Assembly (NCBI GenBank): GCA_947501105.1
Contig: CANMUP010000003.1
Span: forward strand, 434,001 to 498,000
DNA: 64,000 nt
Direction: 5' to 3'
Source: an uncultured Flaviramulus sp.
GTDB lineage: Bacteria; Bacteroidota; Bacteroidia; Flavobacteriales; Flavobacteriaceae
Under the pieces are notes generated by a model. The model was not told the DNA's origin. It worked only from the letters and a program-made list of their open reading frames with translations, and did not search any database. Positions 1 to 8,029 of the stretch are shown here, in pieces (the stretch's first letter is position 1; each line of letters starts with the position of its first letter). A program made the translations under genes and the position numbers.

Positions 1-66
1 TTAATGTGACTTATTTAAGTTACTTGTGTCTTAAATCATAACAACTAAAATAGCGATAAGCTACAT

Positions 67-642
67 TTGAAAACCCTAGAAAACATTAATAAATTACCTG
101 ATGAAGATTTGGTAAAAGTAATTGTTAAAACCAATAACACATTGCTTTTCGAAATACTGTACGATAGGTATGCTACATTAGTGTATAATAAATGTTTTGG
201 GTTTGCTAAAGATGCTGATGAAGCTAAAGATTTAACACAAGATGTATTTTTAAAGCTCTTTGTTAAGCTGGCTAGCTTTAAAGAGAAATCAAAATTTTCA
301 ACATGGTTATATGCATTTACATATAATCATTGTGTAAATTATGTAACAAGAAATACAGCTAAAAAATTTGAGAAGCAATCAGTAGATTATAAAGATATTG
401 AAAACCTTTCTTATCATGAAGAAAATGATACCAGTTTTCTGGATATGAAGGTTGATAAATTAAAAGTAGCTTTAGAGCTAATTTCTCCAGAGGAGAAAAT
501 GATTTTATTACTAAAATACCAAGATTTTCTTTCTATAAAGGATATTGAAAGTGTTTTAGGAATAGGTGAAAGTGCGGTTAAAATGAGACTTAAACGCGCA
601 AAAGACAAACTAAAAACCGTGTATACTAACAACCTTAAATAA
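67..642 (+). CDS. ECF-type RNA polymerase sigma-70 factor
   Basis: A 191-aa extracytoplasmic-function sigma factor. Residues about 25-92 form sigma region 2, including the conserved DEAKDLTQDVF stretch that binds core polymerase and the -10 element. Residues about 130-188 form region 4, a helix-turn-helix (SIKDIESVLGIGESAVKMRL). It starts with TTG, and no in-frame ATG exists before region 2. Its stop codon overlaps the ATG of the next small gene (TAATG), so the two are probably translated together, with an MscS-like channel gene following. No classical anti-sigma gene with a zinc-binding motif is adjacent, so the signal it answers to is unknown. Confidence 0.93.
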   Translation: MKTLENINKLPDEDLVKVIVKTNNTLLFEILYDRYATLVYNKCFGFAKDADEAKDLTQDVFLKLFVKLASFKEKSKFSTWLYAFTYNHCVNYVTRNTAKKFEKQSVDYKDIENLSYHEENDTSFLDMKVDKLKVALELISPEEKMILLLKYQDFLSIKDIESVLGIGESAVKMRLKRAKDKLKTVYTNNLK

Positions 643-821
643 TGGAGAATCCGTTTAAGCAAATAAACCAGCCTCTTAAGGAAGTTCCGCAAGAACTTAA
701 AGCTAAGGTTATGAGCGATATTGCTATGGCAAAACTCATTATGGAGCTAGCGGCACTATTTTCTTATAATATTGGTGACGTTATTGAAACAGTTATAAGG
801 AGTAGAAAAGACACAAAATAA
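642..821 (+). CDS. small conserved-looking protein coupled to the ECF sigma factor
   Basis: A 59-aa reading frame whose ATG overlaps the sigma factor stop by one base. The product begins MENPFKQINQPLKEVPQELK and has a helical stretch (residues about 22-45, VMSDIAMAKLIMELAALF) that is amphipathic to hydrophobic, then a basic C-terminus. The coupling and the well-formed frame argue that it is real. It is too short for a standard anti-sigma domain, but its place directly behind the sigma gene makes a regulatory or membrane-associated partner plausible. I do not recognise a named family. The mechanosensitive channel gene starts 38 bp downstream. Confidence 0.6.
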   Translation: MENPFKQINQPLKEVPQELKAKVMSDIAMAKLIMELAALFSYNIGDVIETVIRSRKDTK

Positions 822-859
822 AATATTAAATACAAAAATAACCCTAACAAAATAGAATA

Positions 860-1687
860 ATGGAAAAAGCAATAGGATGGAAAGATAAAGCCTTAGAATC
901 TTTAACAGCTATGTGGCCAGAAATAACAAAAGTGCTTCTTAATTTAGTAGTTGCATTTATCATATTAATAATAGGTTGGTTAATTACCAAATTAATAGTT
1001 AGTATTATTAAAAGAACATTAAAACTTGCTAAAGCCAACAAATTAGATGATAAATTAAACGAAATTGAAATTATTGAAGGTAAAAAACTAAACTTTGATA
1101 CTATTAAAATTGTATCAAATTTTGTTAAGTGGGTTATGTACATTATGCTGATAATTATGGTGTCAGACATTATGAACTTAACCATGATCTCTGAACAGAT
1201 TAGTAACTTACTAGGCTATTTACCACAATTATTTGCAGCAGTAGTTATATTCACTATAGGGTTAGTTTTAGCTAACGCAATAAAAAAAGGATTGAAATCT
1301 TTTTTCGAATCTATGGATTTATCTGGAGCAAAAATTATAAGTCAAATTGTATTTTTTATAATACTCATATTCACTTCAATAACCGCTTTAAATCAAGCTG
1401 GTGTTAATACCGAAATAATAACGAGTAACATCACCATGATTTTAGCTGCCTTTTTATTGGCTTTTGCATTAGCATTTGGTTTTGGTGCTCAAAGAGTAGT
1501 AGGAGATTTGTTAAAAACATTTTATGCTAGAAAAACGTACGAAATAGGGCAGAATATTGAATTCGATAATATTAAAGGTGAAGTAGAATCGTTAGACGGT
1601 ATAACCGTTACTATAAAAACAGAACAAGGTAAGCTTGTTGTACCAATTAAAGATATTGTAGAGAGCCAAGTTAAAATACAGGATTAA
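860..1687 (+). CDS. mechanosensitive ion channel, MscS family
   Basis: A 275-aa inner-membrane channel of the small-conductance mechanosensitive type. Hydrophobic segments lie at about residues 22-45, 88-110, 122-140 and 155-175. They are followed by the pore-lining helix, rich in small residues (FLLAFALAFGFGAQRVVGDLL), and the start of the cytoplasmic beta domain (YEIGQNIEFDNIKGEVESLD). The C-terminal domain is short compared with E. coli MscS, as in compact CmpX-like family members. It lies in the same direction as the sigma factor and small protein and ends 68 bp before a strong rho-independent terminator. A role in release of solutes on osmotic downshift is the family expectation. Confidence 0.85.
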   Translation: MEKAIGWKDKALESLTAMWPEITKVLLNLVVAFIILIIGWLITKLIVSIIKRTLKLAKANKLDDKLNEIEIIEGKKLNFDTIKIVSNFVKWVMYIMLIIMVSDIMNLTMISEQISNLLGYLPQLFAAVVIFTIGLVLANAIKKGLKSFFESMDLSGAKIISQIVFFIILIFTSITALNQAGVNTEIITSNITMILAAFLLAFALAFGFGAQRVVGDLLKTFYARKTYEIGQNIEFDNIKGEVESLDGITVTIKTEQGKLVVPIKDIVESQVKIQD

Positions 1688-1754
1688 TTTTAAGTTAGGG
1701 TTAAAATTTGGTTGGTTACTACCTGTACATTAAGCAACTCTCTACATAATACAT

Positions 1755-1786
1755 CCCTTTTCATTAATTTGAAAAGGGTTTTTTTT
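1755..1786 (+). terminator. rho-independent terminator after the MscS gene
   Basis: An 8-bp stem (CCCTTTTC with GAAAAGGG) encloses an 8-base loop and is followed by eight T. The T-run overlaps the stop codon of the convergent response regulator gene. The same hairpin sequence, with the same loop, recurs at 4183-4212. Confidence 0.85.
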
Positions 1787-2501
1787 AAAACGCATCTAAT
1801 AATTGTAAAACTTTACTTTTATAACTTCGGCTAATTGGAAGCGATTTTTTTAAAATGATAACTTGTTCGTTTGTAAATGAAGTAATGTGTTTTATTGAAA
1901 TTATATACGATCTGTGAATTCTTATAAAGAAGTTTTTTGGGAGTTTAGCTTCAATAGCGCTAATAGTTTCACGAGTAACTATGGTTTTGTTTGACAGGTT
2001 AATTTTAATGTAATCGCTATAACTTTCAATATAAATAATGTCGTTAAAATCTATTTTTACCATAATTCTGTCTGATCTAACAAACATAAATTCATTACTA
2101 TCTATATGTTCTTTAATTTCTTTTTGTTGATTACTATAAACATCAAAATAGGTATTAACTGCTTTTAGTAAGCGCTCGAAAGAAATGGGTTTTAATAAAT
2201 AGTCTACGGCTTGCAATTCAAAACCTTCAACAGCATAATCGCGATAAGCAGTTGTAAAAATAATTTTAATGTCTTTATTAATAGATTTAGCAAAAGAAAT
2301 CCCAGATATCTCAGGCATGTTTATATCTAAAAAAACCAAATCAATTTTATGCTTACTTATATATTTAAAAGCTTCCATAGCATTGCTACAGCTTGCTACA
2401 ATGTTAATACTGCTAATTTTTGAAAGATGTATAGCAATTACTTCTCGTGCAATTACTTCATCATCAACAATGATACAGGATATAGTATTACTTTTTTGCA
2501 A
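1785..2501 (-). CDS. LytTR-family response regulator
   Basis: A 238-aa two-component response regulator. The receiver domain covers residues 8-125 with the acidic pair at about D13-D14, the phosphoacceptor D59 in VFLDINMPEISG, a conserved Thr in IIFTTAY and the Lys in YLLKP. Residues about 140-236 match a LytTR DNA-binding domain, with the typical IHRSYIISI segment. It follows the sensor kinase gene directly on the minus strand without a gap, so kinase and regulator are co-transcribed. The targets are not evident. The divergent TolQ/ExbB-like gene upstream of the kinase is one candidate. Confidence 0.93.
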   Translation of the reverse strand: MQKSNTISCIIVDDEVIAREVIAIHLSKISSINIVASCSNAMEAFKYISKHKIDLVFLDINMPEISGISFAKSINKDIKIIFTTAYRDYAVEGFELQAVDYLLKPISFERLLKAVNTYFDVYSNQQKEIKEHIDSNEFMFVRSDRIMVKIDFNDIIYIESYSDYIKINLSNKTIVTRETISAIEAKLPKNFFIRIHRSYIISIKHITSFTNEQVIILKKSLPISRSYKSKVLQLLDAF

Positions 2502-3554
2502 TTACTTATTGTTTAAGTTAAGAGTTACTTTAAAAAGGCCATCGTTATCGTTAATAATTAAGTTGTAATTAGCCTTGTATACCAAATCTAATCGCTTCTT
2601 AATGTTTTCTAAACCTATGCCATTACTGATTGTTTGAGGTTTTTTATAACTATTTTCAATTTTAAAATAAATATTTTCATTATTACAATTTAAATCAATG
2701 TTTATATTTAAAGCACCATTTTTTAAACTACCGTGTTTAAAGCTATTTTCAATAAATGGTAATAATAGCATGGGAGCAATCTTTGTGGTTTCTGAAGTAT
2801 CGCTATAATTAAAATTGATTTTCAAAGTATTATTAAAGCGCATTTTTTCTAGCTCAATATAATCCTTTATATGATTAATCTCAGTAGTTAAAAGCACAAA
2901 AGGTTTGTCAACTTGATACAGTAAATAGTCTAATAAATTAGAGAGTTTTAGTATCATTTCTGGTGTCTCATCAGCTTTCTTTAAAGCAAAGCCATACATA
3001 GTATTTAGTGTGTTAAATAAAAAATGCGGATGTATTTGCATTTTTAAATAGTTAAGCTCTTGCTCCTTTAGTTTAAGTTGGGTTTCTAATATTTTTGTTT
3101 CTAGGTTTTTTGCCTTTTCGGAGTGTTTTAAATTTGACTTTAATAATTTAAAAGCACTTACTAAAATGACTACTAAATAAGTTGCAATGGCAACAAATAA
3201 CATGTTTTTTGTTACAGGATTCATAGCATTATATTCAAAACCGGCAAGATATATAAAGCTGAAAAAGATCGAGACCATTATTAAATATCCAGAAATAATT
3301 AATGTGTAGAGGCTATACAATCCGAAAAGTAGATAGCGTTTAGTTATTAAATATTCAGGGATTAATTTATAGATGGAAACGTAAGTTGTAGCAATAGTAA
3401 TTGGCATTAAAAAAAAAGAGAAAGAAAGTGTGTCACTATAATTTTTACTTTCGGCTCCAAAGAAATAAGTAAAAAAGAGTAATACTAAACACCAAAACAA
3501 AAGGTGTAGAAAAAGTTTGCCTAACTTTTTTATAATGTATTCTTTTTTTAACAT
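2502..3554 (-). CDS. LytS-type sensor histidine kinase
   Basis: A 350-aa membrane histidine kinase of the His_kinase (PF06580-type) class. The N-terminal 135 residues carry about four membrane helices and no clear periplasmic sensor domain. A helical linker (about 140-173) leads to the phosphoacceptor motif IHPHFLFNTLNT, with His177 as the likely phosphorylated residue. The C-terminal ATPase part has the N-box LLPFIENSFKHG and a glycine box GIGLENIKKRL. It is translationally adjacent to its cognate LytTR regulator. The signal probably comes through the membrane domain. Confidence 0.92.
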   Translation of the reverse strand: MLKKEYIIKKLGKLFLHLLFWCLVLLFFTYFFGAESKNYSDTLSFSFFLMPITIATTYVSIYKLIPEYLITKRYLLFGLYSLYTLIISGYLIMVSIFFSFIYLAGFEYNAMNPVTKNMLFVAIATYLVVILVSAFKLLKSNLKHSEKAKNLETKILETQLKLKEQELNYLKMQIHPHFLFNTLNTMYGFALKKADETPEMILKLSNLLDYLLYQVDKPFVLLTTEINHIKDYIELEKMRFNNTLKINFNYSDTSETTKIAPMLLLPFIENSFKHGSLKNGALNINIDLNCNNENIYFKIENSYKKPQTISNGIGLENIKKRLDLVYKANYNLIINDNDGLFKVTLNLNNK

Positions 3555-3708
3555 GCTTATAAATAATGTTGCAATAATAATCTATTTTTATAGAGAATTA
3601 ATGTTTTGTAGACGAATGACAGATTTAATGAGGGTTTCTGCATTAGGTTATATCCAACTCTAATTTGGTTATTCGTCGTATTTAAAGTTTTTGATAAATA
3701 TTCTAAAC

Positions 3709-3716
3709 TAAGTTTG
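3709..3716 (+). promoter_or_regulatory. candidate -7 promoter box of the TolQ/ExbB-like gene
   Basis: TAAGTTTG matches the Bacteroidota -7 consensus TAnnTTTG exactly and lies 29 bp before the ATG at 3745. A TTG at 3691-3693 is present but only 15 bp upstream, which is closer than usual, so the -33 part is uncertain. Confidence 0.42.
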
Positions 3717-3744
3717 AGAAACATTAATCAAAAAACAAACAATT

Positions 3745-4149
3745 ATGTATGTATTCTTAGTACCAAAATTACTAGTAGTATCAAACCCTTTAGCTGATAG
3801 ATTTAATGAAGGAGGCCCTTTCTTTATGTCATTAATTTTAATTTGTTTACTGCTTTCTGTTTTTCTTTTAGTTAGAGGATTCTTAAACCTTAAAAAGGAT
3901 ATTTTAATATCTAAAAAGATGCTTAGTTTGGCTATAGATAGTAGTCTTCTAGGTCTAGTTTTAGGCTTTCTGGGCTCTGTCATTGGGTTAATTACAGCTT
4001 TTGACACAGTTGAAGCGTTAGGAAACCCAGATCCTTCAGTTTTTGCTGGAGGACTTAAAGTGTCTTTATTAACAGCTACGTTTGGCCTTTTTTCTTTTGT
4101 TGTATCTAGAATAGGAATTCTTGCTTTAAGAGCAATGCAAAAAGAGTGA
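3745..4149 (+). CDS. MotA/TolQ/ExbB-like membrane protein (orphan)
   Basis: A 134-aa protein with three hydrophobic segments (about 27-45, 63-83 and 103-125). Residues about 60-90 (LGLVLGFLGSVIGLITAFD) and the C-terminal LKVSLLTATFGLFSFVVSRIG resemble the core helices of the MotA/TolQ/ExbB proton-channel family. Those proteins are usually longer than 200 aa and sit next to an ExbD/TolR partner. Here none is visible within the window, so the protein may form a homo-oligomer or use a partner elsewhere. It is divergent from the LytS/LytT pair and ends before a terminator, so it is a single-gene unit. Confidence 0.7.
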   Translation: MYVFLVPKLLVVSNPLADRFNEGGPFFMSLILICLLLSVFLLVRGFLNLKKDILISKKMLSLAIDSSLLGLVLGFLGSVIGLITAFDTVEALGNPDPSVFAGGLKVSLLTATFGLFSFVVSRIGILALRAMQKE

Positions 4150-4182
4150 TTTTGTTTATATAAAAGCAGATCATTAAAAATC

Positions 4183-4212
4183 CCTTTTCATTAATTTGAA
4201 AAGGTTTTTTTT
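4183..4212 (+). terminator. rho-independent terminator, near-copy of the one at 1755
   Basis: The stem CCTTTTC (4183-4189) pairs with GAAAAGG (4198-4204), with eight T after it. The stem and loop are identical to the terminator after the MscS gene except for one lost outer base pair. Confidence 0.82.
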
Positions 4213-4294
4213 CAATAGACATAATGCTTTTCATAAATGGTTTTAAAAAAGTAACTTAGCTTTTTACGTTTAACCAAAACCACCAACTTTCGTC

Positions 4295-5593
4295 ATGAAA
4301 AAACTACTCTATATTTTTGTTGCTTCATTTTTCATTGTTAGCTGTTTTAAATCAAAGAACGAAGCTCAATCTAATCAGTCTGAAACACTTTCTGAAGTTC
4401 AAGCTAATGAGATAGGGATGTCAGAATTTAGACTTAGTTATATTGATACGATGCTAAATAATGCAGTTAAGGACAATATAATTCCCGGAGCAGTTGCATT
4501 AGTTTCAAGACATGGAAAAGTGGTGTACCATAAGGCATTTGGTATGGCAGATAATACTTCGGAAAGAGATTTAAAGCAATCCGATATTTTTAGAATAGCC
4601 TCGCAATCTAAAGCCATTACGTCAACGGCAGTTATGATGCTTTGGGAAGAAGGGAAGTTTAATTTGGACGACCCAATTTCTAAATATATTCCAGAATTTG
4701 CTAACGAACAAATTTTAGACACGTTTAACGAAAGCGATTCATCATACACAACTAAACCGTCTGATAAACAAATAACAATTAGAAACTTATTAACCCATAC
4801 TTCTGGTGTTGGTTACGGTGTAATTGATGGGGACCACAGATTTAATAAACTGTATAATAAAGCAGGCATTATAGATTTATTTACTACCAAAGACATCAGT
4901 ATTGAAAATAACATAAAGAAGCTTGCAAAACTCCCATTACATCATAATCCAGGAGAAAAATTCACGTATAGTGAAGGATTAGATGTGTTGGGTTATTTTA
5001 TTGAAATAGTATCAGGAATACCTTTTGATGAATTTTTAAAAACAAGAATTTTTGATCCTTTAGGTATGCTTGATACACAGTTTTACCTTCCAGAATCTAA
5101 GTACAATCGTTTAGTTGCGGTTCAAACAAAAGAAGATGATAAATGGATAAAATACCCCGTAACTTTTTATGATACCGATTATCCAATTAAAGGCGCAAAG
5201 CGGTTTTTCTCTGGAGGAGCAGGATTAACTAGTACGGCAAAAGATTATGCTACCTTTTTACAAATGTATTTGAATAAGGGTGAATTGAATGGTACTCGAT
5301 TGTTAAGCAGAACAACCGTTGAAACCATTTTAACTAATCAGATATCATATATATCTGAAGATATACAAGCTGTACATGGCTTAGCTTTTGGTTTAATTGA
5401 TAAAAAAGGACACGATTTAGGAGGTGCTGGTAGCGAAGGCACGTTCATTTGGGGAGGCTATTTTAATACCGTGTATTTTGCAGATCCAAAAGAAAATGTG
5501 ATTGGTGTTTTATTAAAACAAACCCAGCGAATTAATGGAGATGATACTTCTAATAAATTCAGAAAACTAGTGATGCAATCTATTGATGATTAA
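4295..5593 (+). CDS. serine hydrolase, beta-lactamase family (lipoprotein)
   Basis: A 432-aa exported protein of the class C beta-lactamase/esterase superfamily (PF00144-like). The N-terminus is a lipoprotein signal with a lipobox ending at Cys17 (IVSC). The catalytic SxxK motif is S103-Q-S-K106, the second motif is YSE at about Y225, and LTHTSGVGYG is a typical conserved segment near residue 168. Such proteins are D-aminopeptidases, esterases or penicillin-binding-like hydrolases, so the substrate cannot be named and antibiotic resistance should not be assumed. The GH43-like lipoprotein gene follows in the same direction. Confidence 0.88.
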   Translation: MKKLLYIFVASFFIVSCFKSKNEAQSNQSETLSEVQANEIGMSEFRLSYIDTMLNNAVKDNIIPGAVALVSRHGKVVYHKAFGMADNTSERDLKQSDIFRIASQSKAITSTAVMMLWEEGKFNLDDPISKYIPEFANEQILDTFNESDSSYTTKPSDKQITIRNLLTHTSGVGYGVIDGDHRFNKLYNKAGIIDLFTTKDISIENNIKKLAKLPLHHNPGEKFTYSEGLDVLGYFIEIVSGIPFDEFLKTRIFDPLGMLDTQFYLPESKYNRLVAVQTKEDDKWIKYPVTFYDTDYPIKGAKRFFSGGAGLTSTAKDYATFLQMYLNKGELNGTRLLSRTTVETILTNQISYISEDIQAVHGLAFGLIDKKGHDLGGAGSEGTFIWGGYFNTVYFADPKENVIGVLLKQTQRINGDDTSNKFRKLVMQSIDD

Positions 5594-5638
5594 TTTTTAA
5601 AGTTGTCACTAATTTTTAATAAATCAAAACAGTTTAAC

Positions 5639-6583
5639 ATGCAAAAGTACCTTCTTGGAGTATTGATTTTTATTGCATTATTGGGGTGTTCAAAGACACA
5701 GTCTGATATATATCTTTTTTCTTTTTTTAAAGGAAACGGGGAAGATGGTTTGCATATAGCAGCAAGTAAGGATGGTTACAACTGGAAAGAGCTCAATAAT
5801 GGTAATTCATTTTTAACTCCAAATGTTGGTGATGACAAGTTAATGAGAGACCCATGTATTATAAAGGGAGACGATGGTAAATTTCACATGGTATGGACGG
5901 TTAGTTGGGCTGAAAGAGGAATAGGCTATGCGAATTCGAAAGATTTGATTAATTGGTCAGAACAAAAATATATTCCAGTTATGCACCATGAACCAGGTGC
6001 TAGGAATTGTTGGGCACCTGAATTGTTTTTTGATGAAGATTCTAAAGAATATTTAATTATTTGGGCAACTACAATACCGGGTCGATTTAAGGTAACTGAT
6101 TCTCTTGGAGATAATGACTACAATCACAGAATGTATTATACAACGACAAAAGACTTTGTTGAATTTGCTGAAACTAAATTGTTTTATGATAAAGGCTTTA
6201 ATGTAATTGATTCAAATATTCAAAAAGATAACGATAGTTATATAATGTTTTTAAAAGATGAAACACTTCTTCCTGAGGCACAAAAAAATATTAGAATTGC
6301 AACCAGTAATGAACTTAAAGAAAATTTTTCAGATGCATCAGAACCAATCAGCACAAATTGGGTAGAAGGCCCAACAACTATAAAGATTAATGGAGAATGG
6401 GTTGTTTATTTTGACATGTATACTAAACATAAAATGGGAGCTATTAAATCTTCTAATTTGAAAGATTGGGAAGATATCTCAGATAAAATAAATTTCCCTA
6501 AAGGCACTAGACATGGAACAGTTTTTAAGGTAAAGGAGCGTATTTATAATAATTTACCCAAAAACGATAGCCTAAGTGATTAA
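5639..6583 (+). CDS. GH43-like glycoside hydrolase, lipoprotein
   Basis: A 314-aa protein of the five-bladed beta-propeller glycosidase type (GH43/GH62/GH68 clan). I chose the ATG at 5639 over the upstream in-frame TTG at 5603 because it begins a clean lipoprotein signal (MQKYLLGVLIFIALLGC, Cys17). Conserved elements are RDPCIIKGDDGKFHMVW, with the Asp expected to act in catalysis, NCWAPELFFDE, and EGPTTIKINGEWVVYF near the end. Family members act on arabinose- or xylose-containing polysaccharides, but the substrate here is open. It lies 45 bp after the serine hydrolase gene and may share its transcript. Confidence 0.85.
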   Translation: MQKYLLGVLIFIALLGCSKTQSDIYLFSFFKGNGEDGLHIAASKDGYNWKELNNGNSFLTPNVGDDKLMRDPCIIKGDDGKFHMVWTVSWAERGIGYANSKDLINWSEQKYIPVMHHEPGARNCWAPELFFDEDSKEYLIIWATTIPGRFKVTDSLGDNDYNHRMYYTTTKDFVEFAETKLFYDKGFNVIDSNIQKDNDSYIMFLKDETLLPEAQKNIRIATSNELKENFSDASEPISTNWVEGPTTIKINGEWVVYFDMYTKHKMGAIKSSNLKDWEDISDKINFPKGTRHGTVFKVKERIYNNLPKNDSLSD

Positions 6584-6584
6584 A

Positions 6585-6608
6585 AACTAATTTAAATTTC
6601 TATTAGTT
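6585..6608. terminator. weak hairpin between convergent genes
   Basis: AACTAAT (6585-6591) pairs with ATTAGTT (6602-6608) just after the GH43-like gene and before the end of the convergent helicase gene. There is no long T-run, so termination activity is uncertain. Confidence 0.3.
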
Positions 6609-6640
6609 GAGTTTATGTATTTATGAATGATCCTCTATAA

Positions 6641-7993
6641 CTACTTCCTCTTATTCCGTTTATTATAATTCTTGTCGCCTTTAGTTTTTGGCTTTTTGTA
6701 TTTAGCAGCAATTTTAAATTTATAAGAACCACCTAAATTTTCTCTGGAATTCTTTTCAGACTTTTCATGAAATGCTGGTCCGGGAGCATCTATATCCTTT
6801 CGTTTTGTAGGATTGTTGCGTTCTTTTATTTGCGGACGTTCTTCTTCAATAAGTTCGGTAGTAATTTCAACAGCACTAGGAATTTCTATTAATGAAATTT
6901 CCATTCGCATTAAATCTTCAATATTTTTTATAGCTTCCTGTTCCTTTTCGGTAGAGAAAACAAGTGATTCACCTTTACGCTCTGCACGACCTGTTCTACC
7001 AATACGGTGCATGTAATTTTCAGGATAATCTGGTGTATCAAAATTAATAACGTGAGATACGTTATCAATATCTAAGCCACGGGCCATCACATCTGTAGCT
7101 ATCAAAATACGATTTTCACCACTCCTAAATTGCTCTATGCTTCGCAGTCTGTAATTTTGAGTTTTGTTGGAATGAATCACACAGAGTTCTTCATGAAAGG
7201 TTTCGTCTAATTTTTCAAATAAACGATCTGCCATTTTTTTATAAGCTACAAAAATTAAAACCTTATTAAAAGCTTCGGTATCATGTAATAGATGAACTAA
7301 TAAGTTGACTTTAGTATAAAAATTTGGAACATTAAATCGTGTTTGCGAAATATTTTCTAAAGGTGTTCCAGAAACAGCTATTGAAACACGTTCAGGACCT
7401 TTAAAGAAATCGTTAATCAACTCATCCACATCTTGAGTCATAGTTGCCGAAAACATAATGTTTTGTCTACGTTCTGGAAGAATATCAAAAATATTAATCA
7501 GCTGATGCCTAAACCCTAAATCTAACATCACATCAACTTCATCAATCACTAATTTCTGAATCGATTTAAGCTGTAAAACTCTGCTTAAAGCCAAATCATA
7601 TAAACGACCTGGGGTAGCAACTAAAACATCTATGCCTTCTGCAATAGCCTGTTTCTGCGTATTAATATTCGTGCCGCCATAAACGCCTAAAACACGATTA
7701 TTTATATATTTTGAAAGCTTTTCTATTTCATCTACAACTTGTACAACTAGTTCTCGAGTTGGTACTAAAACCAAGACTCTTGGATTTTCTTGTGTTGAAT
7801 ATTTTAGGTTTTTAAGTATTGGAAGCATATAGGCAAAGGTTTTTCCTGTACCCGTTTGTGCAATACCAACCATATCTTTTCCAGAAGCTACCACGTTAAA
7901 TGCCTCAGCTTGAATTGGCGTTGGTGTGGTAAACCCTAAATCGTTTAAAGCGTTATGTAAAGGTGTATTTAAGTTTAAATCTTCAAAAGTCAC
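6641..7993 (-). CDS. DEAD-box family RNA helicase (DEVD motif)
   Basis: A 450-aa ATP-dependent RNA helicase. Visible motifs in order are the Q motif (PTPIQ, near 25), Walker A AQTGTGKT (45-52), PTREL (78-82), TPGR (127-130), motif II as DEVD (151-154), SAT, then in the second RecA domain ARGLDI and HRIGRTGR. The C-terminal ~65 residues are basic and low in complexity (KRKDIDAP, KGDKNYNKRNKRK), as in cold-shock and ribosome-assembly helicases. Motif II reads DEVD instead of DEAD, which keeps the acidic residues needed for Mg-ATP. It is transcribed alone on the minus strand. Confidence 0.93.
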   Translation of the reverse strand: MTFEDLNLNTPLHNALNDLGFTTPTPIQAEAFNVVASGKDMVGIAQTGTGKTFAYMLPILKNLKYSTQENPRVLVLVPTRELVVQVVDEIEKLSKYINNRVLGVYGGTNINTQKQAIAEGIDVLVATPGRLYDLALSRVLQLKSIQKLVIDEVDVMLDLGFRHQLINIFDILPERRQNIMFSATMTQDVDELINDFFKGPERVSIAVSGTPLENISQTRFNVPNFYTKVNLLVHLLHDTEAFNKVLIFVAYKKMADRLFEKLDETFHEELCVIHSNKTQNYRLRSIEQFRSGENRILIATDVMARGLDIDNVSHVINFDTPDYPENYMHRIGRTGRAERKGESLVFSTEKEQEAIKNIEDLMRMEISLIEIPSAVEITTELIEEERPQIKERNNPTKRKDIDAPGPAFHEKSEKNSRENLGGSYKFKIAAKYKKPKTKGDKNYNKRNKRK

Positions 7994-8010
7994 AATCTTG
8001 TTTTAGACTG

Positions 8011-8018
8011 CAAATTTA
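8011..8018 (-). promoter_or_regulatory. candidate -7 promoter box of the RNA helicase gene
   Basis: On the minus strand this reads TAAATTTG, an exact TAnnTTTG match, 18 bp before the helicase ATG. A short leader would result. No convincing -33 TTG was found. Confidence 0.42.
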
Positions 8019-8029
8019 CCATTAATTTG

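Noticed and set aside
3611-3677. 7-bp inverted repeat GACGAAT/ATTCGTC between the kinase and the TolQ-like gene
   Set aside because: The arms are 53 bp apart with no further pairing; too weak to call an operator or RNA.
4295-5593. Calling the serine hydrolase an antibiotic-resistance beta-lactamase
   Set aside because: Only the superfamily SxxK and YSE motifs are seen; most such lipoproteins are esterases or peptidases.
6641-7993. DEVD in motif II as a sign of a broken helicase
   Set aside because: The acidic residues are kept and all other helicase motifs are intact; it is a tolerated variant.
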